DNA from: Pyrocephalus nanus
Lineage: Eukaryota > Chordata > Aves > Passeriformes > Tyrannidae
Assembly (NCBI GenBank): GCA_038380795.1
Contig: CM076266.1
Location: 28,160,145-28,224,144, forward strand
Length of the DNA: 64,000 bases
Reading direction: 5' to 3'
Shown: positions 52,901 through 61,900 of the stretch, in pieces
How positions within the stretch are numbered: the stretch's first letter is position 1
How the letters are laid out: every line of letters begins with the position of its first letter
Translations under genes and position numbers: made by a program
The notes under the pieces: generated by a model
What the model was told of the DNA's origin: nothing
The model's input: only the letters and a program-made list of their open reading frames with translations
Database searches by the model: none

Positions 52901-55900
52901 ACTGACTGCTTTGTTCAGGGAATGATTCCTGTGAGGAGACTCCTCTCCCAGACAGGCTGGGTAACCCCAACTGCATGCAAGATGTCTGAGGGGTGCACAC
53001 CAGCGTTTTTATAGTTGTATACTACTAGCTGAAACTTTTTAGAACTTCCAGACATTCTACTTGTCTTTTTTTTAAATGAAGACATTCAGAGAAAGAAAAG
53101 TAAAAAGAAATCAAAACTTGAACCTTTCATGAGTAACCAACCCAAGTCCACTTTGGCCAAAAGATAACCAAGGGTTTATTAAGTGGCTGCAGTCTCAGCT
53201 GAAGCTTGCTCTAAACATAACCAGATGCTGAAGAAAACACTCTCTTAAAAAACTGCAAGTTTTCTTCCCTGACTTCCCAGTGCTTCTAATGTTAGCTAGG
53301 CTATTACTTAGATTTTTTTTTTAAACATGATATATCAAGTGAGACAGACATACCTATTTGTAAGCATCCTCTGATCTGTGCTTATTGTAAACATAGCAGT
53401 GTGCAAGTGACGAGGTAAGGCACCTTCACTGAGGGCAAGATCTTGCATTTTGGTAGCAATCTCTTTGTCTCCTTCCTTTGGAAACAGGGCAAAATGATTA
53501 CTAAAGAAAGAACCTTTGTTAAGCTGCTTTTATCTTAGTCTACAGTTCCAAGGCCTTGTTGACCATCAATTACACCAACTAATACTCAAAAACCAGAAGC
53601 TAGAGTATGATTTTTTTAAGTGGAAGTTCTCAATAGCAACTGCTCAAAGCTGTAGTAAAGCCATGGACCAGGTAATTGATAGTTACATCTATGAGGACAG
53701 TCACTAAAGAGGGTAAGGTGCATGTCTCCCATCATAGATCAGGAGACTGGTAGTACAAGTACCATTTCCACACTGCAATGGTAAACTAGGGCTAAACAGA
53801 AAATAAGAGCCACATATAATTGCTTATTGCTTGACTTTTGTCAACAGTAACCATTTAAGATTAATGGGTGCTGTTCAGTTTAGACAGTCACATGGATAAG
53901 ACTGTCACTTAGTCAGGATACATTAGTTGCAATGAATAAGAAAAAGCTTTTGCTGCATTTTTATTTGTCTAAGTCCCACTACAGTTCAAGTGATAAGACT
54001 TTTAATAAACAGCATAGCAACTTTTAACTATCATTGTCAGGCATATCAATGGAAACTTGCAGATTTATAATACCTCTATGTCAAGTGTTCATTCACTTCC
54101 ATTCCAAGAAAGTATTAGATGGATTTCAGATGCATAAGCCATTGTGATACAATGAGGCACTAACTTAAGCCCTGAATTTCAACACAGGAAGTGTCAAGAG
54201 TCAGTTAGCAAGGTCACCCTGCAACAATCACGAGCAGCCCTTCAGAAGTATGGACTGGGTCCATACATTATGTGGTATGGAAACTAACAAAGCCAAAGCA
54301 AGAACAGAAGCTGACACCACTGGTGTGCTCTGGGACACTACTGCCTGCTAATCCCAGTCCCATTCCATCTGGCAATGCATCCCAGAAAATATGACCTCTC
54401 CTCATTGAGACATCCTCTAACATGCAGGACAAGTCTGGTGGCTCTGAGGTATGTGACTGAGCTACGTACAACATTAACAGCCAAATCTTGACTGCAGTAT
54501 GAAAACATGCAAGGCACTACACCTAATGTCCCAACTCACATGCTTTCCAAACCCCAAATGTAAGATAAAGCAAGTTGCTATATTAAACCACTCACAATTA
54601 GGCAGCTGTTCTGTTCCTTGCTTTCCCACTTCCCCCTCCCCTCTCCTCTCCCTATCCTGAGAAACTAATATAACAAACTTTTATTGGTAAGCAATTGCAC
54701 TTTCAAAATAGACAATACATATTTAGCATGCTATCCCAGCTAACACTGATAAGTTCTCACCTCTATTATTGCCTTCATTACCAAACCTGCTCCTTTCACA
54801 ATTGCCATGGAAGGGTGCTAAAACAGAATGTTGACAAAACAATTATTCAATCGCAAAAAACCGAAGATTAGATCATCTGTGCTTCAGTTTCCTTCACTCA
54901 TCTACAGGGCCGGTCTACCTCCAATTCTGGATAAAAGTTAGTATTTCAGTTTTGGGAAAGCTTGCCTCAAGAAGAGTTCCTACCCTATACCTTTAAACAA
55001 GAATCTCTCATGCAACTCCCAGACAGATTTCCCAGCACTGAACAGCAGTATATATGAGAGAAGTTGGAATAACACTGAGGAAACTGTCTGACACAAGCTG
55101 ACACTAACCAAAAAGCAGAAGAACATACTGTTTTTACAGCAAGAAGACATGACATTTTAGCTAATAATTCTTACAGGTTTACTACTGAAGAGGATGTTAC
55201 TCTTGTTTTGTAACTCTTAACTCATTTACTGAGAGAGAAACAAAATGGTTCTCCAAAGAGAGGAAGAACTGTGCATCTGCTGAATTAGCCTAACGTTTAA
55301 CTAGTATTTTGAAGTGTTTTTAGAAACCAGTCTTAGAAAGTCTATCCTACAATGATTTGGCATATCATTTACTATAGAATAATCACCCCAATCTGATATC
55401 TGAAGGCAGCAATAGATAATTAAAAATTTTGCCAAGGTAGAAAATGTTCAGGGACATTAACCAGCTGAACAGTAGACAAATCTGTCTTTCAGGTGAACAA
55501 GATAAAGTTCATGTTCACTGACTACCTAAAGTCTCTAATAATAGTAAAAAAGTCTTACCTGAAAGAGCTTAAATAGTGTTCTTCCATTAGATGCCACCAT
55601 TTCCAACAACATGTCAAACTGCTGCCCCTCAGTAGTCTCACTATATGGAGCACATAGGGCAAATGTCAGGAAGTCCAGAAGTGAACTAATTACTAGGGCA
55701 CCTGTCCCATGATCCTGAAATTGAGAAGACAGGTATGTAATACAGATATACAGCATTTCTCCCCTGTCCCAGAGTATTCATGATGCTGAAGATGCTCCTC
55801 CCTGTCATACTGTGAAGCAGCCTGCAAACCAAAACTACAAGTTTAGAATATGGCATTACTCCAAGCATGGCAATACCCTGGTAAAGCATTGGCTAAAGCA

Positions 55901-58900
55901 TATCAGACACTCATGACTCGCATAACGGTGTGCTACAAACTACTTTTTCTACTTTAATCCCACAAATCTGAGTTTACACTATCATTTTAGTTAAAAGAAA
56001 CATCCAGTTTCCATACTAAACATGCAAACATTAAAGTTCTGCAGCACAGACAATTACATTCTAACCTGTCAAGATCCAAAAACTTCTGTACTTTCTTGAG
56101 TTGCAGGTGCAAATGCATTCAAAGATACATCCAAGTACAACAAAAGCATTTTCATAGCAATTAGAAAAAGTACTTAAAGAAGGTACCTGTTTTCAATATT
56201 TTACTTACCACATGGGAATTGAATTTCTCTAGTAGATTTTCTAGAAACTTCTTTGAAGAAAGAAGGGAAGCTTTGTTCAACTGCTCCTGCCTCAAGTCAT
56301 AGTCATCATGCATGGGCTATAAAAAAAAGTATTTATATGCAGTCACATTTTAACCCTCAGTTTTTAACAGCTGTAATCCAAAAGCCACCCTCCGAGCATA
56401 AAAAACACATCCTACTTCAAGTTCAGCAGGAAATCACTGTACAACAAGTTATTTCGTGTCTGAACACACTGCAGGTTGAAGGGCAGTCCCTATTTCTACA
56501 TCTTACAGTAGCCTGAAGTGAAAGAATCTGAAATTTAATACTTACACACATAAGAGCACAAAGCATGTCAATAGCAGCATGGGTTACACCATCATTGTTC
56601 CTTTTCAGGGCTTTCACAACCTTCACTCCTAATCGTTCTCGAAATCTTTTGAGAGAAAAGAAAAACCACAAAGATTAGAGAGGAAATAGCAATCTTAAGA
56701 TAAAAAGTGTAGTCGGTGACCAAAAGGGGCCTGCTGCCATCGCATTTAGCAAGTCAGTAACTCTGTATTTTCATAAATTTGAGATGCCTTGATAGGAAAA
56801 CTTTAATATTTACTTCATTATTAACTATATGCCAAGCACATTGTCATGGGTTTAGTGGCAGAGGGAGGGCTACAAGGGCGATTTCAGTTAGAAACTACTT
56901 GAAGTTTCACTGTCCTATCCTATAAAGAAGCCAGTGACAGCCAGCTCCAGGAGAGACTTCCTCGGTGATGGCCAAGGCTGAGCCCATGATATGCGCTTCT
57001 GTAATAACATATTTAGGAATAGAGGAAAAAAAGCCTGTACTGCAGAAGAAATTCCAGCCCGGAGAAGAGCAGAGAAGAACATGGGCTCACAAGCAGACTC
57101 CAAAGTCAGAGCAGAAAGAGGGGGGAGGTGGGGCCTGGGGGGCCTCCCTCTCCCCTTCCAGCAAGAAAAAGACTGAGAGCCAAGGGCCTTGCCGCTTGTG
57201 GAAGACCACTGAGCTGTGGAGATTCCACCCCCCATCCCCACTTAGAGCTCATGGAAGAACCCATGCTGAAATTAGTGGTTACATGAAGGAGGCTGTGACC
57301 CCATGAGAGACCCAAGGATGGAGCAACATCCTGCAAGAGACCTGTGGCCCATGGAGAAGAAAATCCACGCTGGAGCAAGTTTTTCCTGGGTAAGACTTAC
57401 GGCCCCAGTGGAAGACTCACGTCAGTACAACTCAGCCCATGAAAGACTGCACCCCCTTGGGGGAGTGACCCACAGAGAGAAGTCCATCAAGGACTGTCTC
57501 CCATGGGAAGGGACCCCACAGAAGCAAGAGAAAGACTCAGAGCCACGACCCCCCTGTAGCCTGTGGTGAAGACTAAGGTGGAGCAAGTTATCCCCTTGCA
57601 GCCCATAGAAAACCATCAGGGTGCAAAGATGCCCCTGCACCCGATGGAGGAGTAGCCCCCGGGATAGCAGACTGACAAGAACTTCTGTCCAAGAGATGGA
57701 CTCACTTTAAACAGCAGCAGAAGCAACTGAGTGTGACCCCCAACCCTTCCCCATCTCCCTGCACTGCTGGGGGGAAGAGAAAGAACTTAGAAGAAAGCAG
57801 GGGTGTGGGGGGGAAAGTGTTTGTTTAAGACTGTTTTATTTCTCACTCTCTTAGTTTTTTATCTTGTTAGGAATAAATTTACGTTCTATCCCCTGTGTTG
57901 AGTCTGTTTTGCCCTTATCTATCCTCACGAATTTCTTGCTATTTTTTTTTCCCCTCTCCTCTGCTACTTTGCAGAGGAAAGGTGAGAGAGCAGCTTAGTG
58001 AGTATCCTGGCATTTGGCCAGGGTCTAACCACCACACACATTCACCAAAATAAAGACATATTTCTGTAGTTACAGGATACTATTTATAGAGAAACAGAAC
58101 TTAATAAAGGTCTCATACTAAGTGCCTTTGTACTCTTCACATCATTCAGTTGTTCCTCAGTCCCTAGTCAGAAATATTTCCAAGAATTTTTCATTTTCAG
58201 AACAGACAATTTTTCTGCTTCCTTATGTTATTTAATTAAGACACAAGCTCCAAGCAGCCTGTACTTACTGCAGAAGCAAACAGCTTCCTAACACTGTCTT
58301 ATCTTGTGTTAAACTTGGGATAGCAATAACATCAGCATACTTTAAGAACTAAGAACTGCCTACTTCAAGGACAGATGAAGGTATATTTTAGAAGTTTTGC
58401 CACTAGGAAAAACATTAAACCATATTTGACTCAAGACAGAGTATTCAGCAAAGGAAGAATCAGCTTTACTTGCTAATGATTACTTGGGATTCTCAATTTG
58501 CATTAAAGCCTGGTGACAGACTTGCACTACTGAATGCAATTGTCTACAGAGCCTTTCAGTCTCTTTCAGAAGTGAGTCCAAACTCTGCTTCTCAGTTTTA
58601 GAGACAAGTTATTAACAAGAGCTCAAGAACTGTTTTCACCTGCTACTTCCAAGCCTGAAGAGACTAATCACTTACTTTGGAAGCTGAGTAAAGGCAAGGA
58701 AGCCTGCTTTTGAAGCCACTAGTCGTCTTACTGCTTGGAATTGGCTTTCAAGCTCTGCATTAGATGCTGCAATATCACCTTCTTGGGAGAGCAATGCTGT
58801 TATGGCATTATTAATGAGTTTCTCCTTGTTTTCTGAGAACAGACCCTGGTTAAAAAAATAACAATAATTAATTTCTTTATGCATTAACAACATCTTAAAA

Positions 58901-61900
58901 TGATGAGTAGAGGATTTATTCTTACATCTTGTGTAACTGCATGTAGTACCCCACTGTAGGAAATGTTAGCATTGAACCTGAACACAGCATCTGCAAAGTT
59001 ACCATCTGTAAGAAGACATAACAACAATTAAGTGCACAGTGCCTGACTAAATATCTGGATGCTTTAAAGAGCACTATAAACCCATATAAGAAGCATTAGC
59101 TTACTTGGAGGAGCAGCCAAAAACCTCAGATGAAGGCTCTCTACTTCTTCATCTACAGGCATACTGAGTAATCCCCAGCGCTGGCCTTTGTGTGTGGAGG
59201 TCATTTTCACACAGACATCTCTATTACCAGAAGCTCTCACTCCATCCAACAAGCTAGCCAGGAGAGAATCTCTGGGTTGGGACAAGGACACACAAATACA
59301 ATTTATATCAGTGCAGCGATGCCAAAGAATCAAGTTATAAGAAAAATGGAAAAAAAAAAAAAATAAAACACAGAATGAAGGGCAGCAACACTTGGAATCT
59401 CTAACACTGCTACACCTGTGGAAAAAGCCATTAACTTTAAAAGTGTTCCTTTATTCACTATAAGAGAGCTGACTTACATCCAGTATAGCCAGCTGTACCC
59501 TTTCACTAATGGGATTAATTCTAGATTATCTGTTAATGAGTTACACATGTTGTGAGCCAATTCATCCCTGTGCTTTCTGCAAAACCTCACTTAGCAGGAT
59601 TAGACTGTATTACAACTGCAAGTGCATTCAGGGACTATGCTATGGGTTGTTTTAAATAGAATCTACTAAGACTGTCTCAAACAGAGAGCTCAAAGGGTTC
59701 ACAGCCTTCACATTTCTGTATCACTTGAGCTGTGCTTTCTTTCCTTATCTCAGATATACTCCTTATCCAAGTACAGCACACAGAGAACAATATTGCTTAG
59801 GAGAAACAGGCTGTATCTAAGCATCCAACACCCTTCCACGTTTAACAGAAAACTTCTGGACAGATTTTCTCAAAGTTGGAATGAAGGTAAATGGGAGAGA
59901 TTTAGTTCCTGTAACAAATCTTGATTTGTAAGTGGCAGACTGCTAGAATAGTAAAGCTTTGAGTTAACACCTCCAAGGGTCAGAGTTTATGGAAGCTGAG
60001 AAACTAGAAGCATTACAATGGCAACTTCCATTTGAATTTATAACCCACAGGAGCTCCAGTTACCTTTCTGTTGAAGAGTACTTCCGAATTTGTCCTTTGA
60101 TAAATTCAATGGTGAAAAGCTGTGGGTTTTCACAGTCACATACTATCGCAAACACCTAAAAATAAGGGACAAGGATCACATTCATGAAGCAGTGTTATTC
60201 AGGTAGTCTACAGATTAGGGCTGTCTTACATATACTAACAAACGCTCATCTTTTAGAGCTTCTGTTTGAAGAACTGGTGCTGCAAAAGGATGCCTCTTAC
60301 CTCGCCTAAAGGTTTCAAAGTTGCAATGTTATAGGTAGCTGGATCCCGCTCAACTAAGCAAGCTTCTGTAAGAGCTAGCACTCTTTTCACAGGTTCCTTA
60401 TAAAATAAGAGAGACATGTTAGGAAAGAGAATACTTAACACCTTAGAGGAACCAAATACGTTCAATCTGATACCCTTACCGAGTGTCTAGGTGTTATTTT
60501 TTGAACAACAAACTCTGCTAAAGATGTTATAGATTCGTCATTGCTGTATTTCCCAAAGCGAAGATTCAAGTATTGCTCAAATTCTAGGGATTCTTTCCTT
60601 ATTCGCAGGGAGATACCTATGAAGTTGCCAGCATGCTCTATTGCACTCTTGATAATTTCCTCCCTCTGCTCAGATGCAAACAGGTGCTGTGAATTTTGAC
60701 AAGAAAAAAGAAAAAAATGACAAATACAGCACAGCTGAAGAAATCACAGTTCTGTAAATAATCTTCCACAATACATCTCAAAGTGGAGAATGTTCACAGC
60801 AGCTTAGCTTGCCTTTGCTGAGTGCATTGTATAGAGGTATTTATTACACAGGAGATCCACTGTTTACATTTGCCTTTAAGGAAAAAAAAAACCTATAGCA
60901 GCTATTCCCGCTACACATTAGCGTGCCATTACAGTGAAAGGTGGCATGATCCACCTGTCCACCCTCAGCAACAGACCCTGACAGTCTGGCAAGAGTGAGG
61001 AGCAGGAGAACCACAGTGGTAGGCCCAGCTGCTATCTGCAAGGACTGCTATCCACCCTTGCTAGGCAAGGTTAGGGCAGCTCTAGAGGATCAAGTACATA
61101 TTGCTAGTTTTATGCCAGAGAAAAGCATGCTGCAGTACAAAAGACGTGGAAAGCCTGATTTAGACAGCAGTCTGTTTTGTTAGTAGTGACTGAGGTAGCT
61201 ATATTTAGGAATTAATTCACGGTTACTGATGTAAAGATCCTTTTCAGCTGCTTGCAGTACTGTACACAGAAACCCTTTAAAGATTTTAAAACTGACATTA
61301 CACTGCAGTATTTCCCAAATAAAGCTCTGATTATCAGATCACAAGTCCAAAGAAGCAACAGCACCAATGACTAATCTATTTCTGAATAGAAACCCTCCAT
61401 AGTTAGGTAGATTAGTGACACACTGCCTGTCACTTCTGTAACTTTGAGAAATGACAGGAAACTCCAATGTCCACATTACAATCATATTCACTACTTTAAA
61501 ACACTAGATACTTTATGCTCTGTAGTTCTTAAACAAAAAACCCAAACCAAAACCCAACTCACACAAAGTTTTCAAGTACTTTACCAATTTCCTTTTGAAA
61601 TCTGTCCATAAGCCTTGAGGCTCCACAGCAGGGTCCCAAAGATGCACTTGTATGCTCAAACTATGTTGAACCTTCATTATGAAACATGCAGCTATAAACA
61701 TCCTAAGAACAATATGAAACTATTTTGTTTTAATACTCACCAATCTACTAAATCCTCCATAGAGGATACAGAAGCCTCCCTGATAGCCAGTAATATCAAC
61801 AAAGCCTTCAATGTTTCTGTAGTCATAGGAGCACAGGACTTTATTTGTTGCAGGATCAATTTGGTCAATACCTCCAGGAGTCACTTCCAGAATCACGGGT

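Noticed and set aside
56915..57640. Several 80-110-codon frames on both strands
   Set aside because: They fall inside the solo LTR, whose purine-rich composition lacks stops in several frames. They are not retroviral genes.
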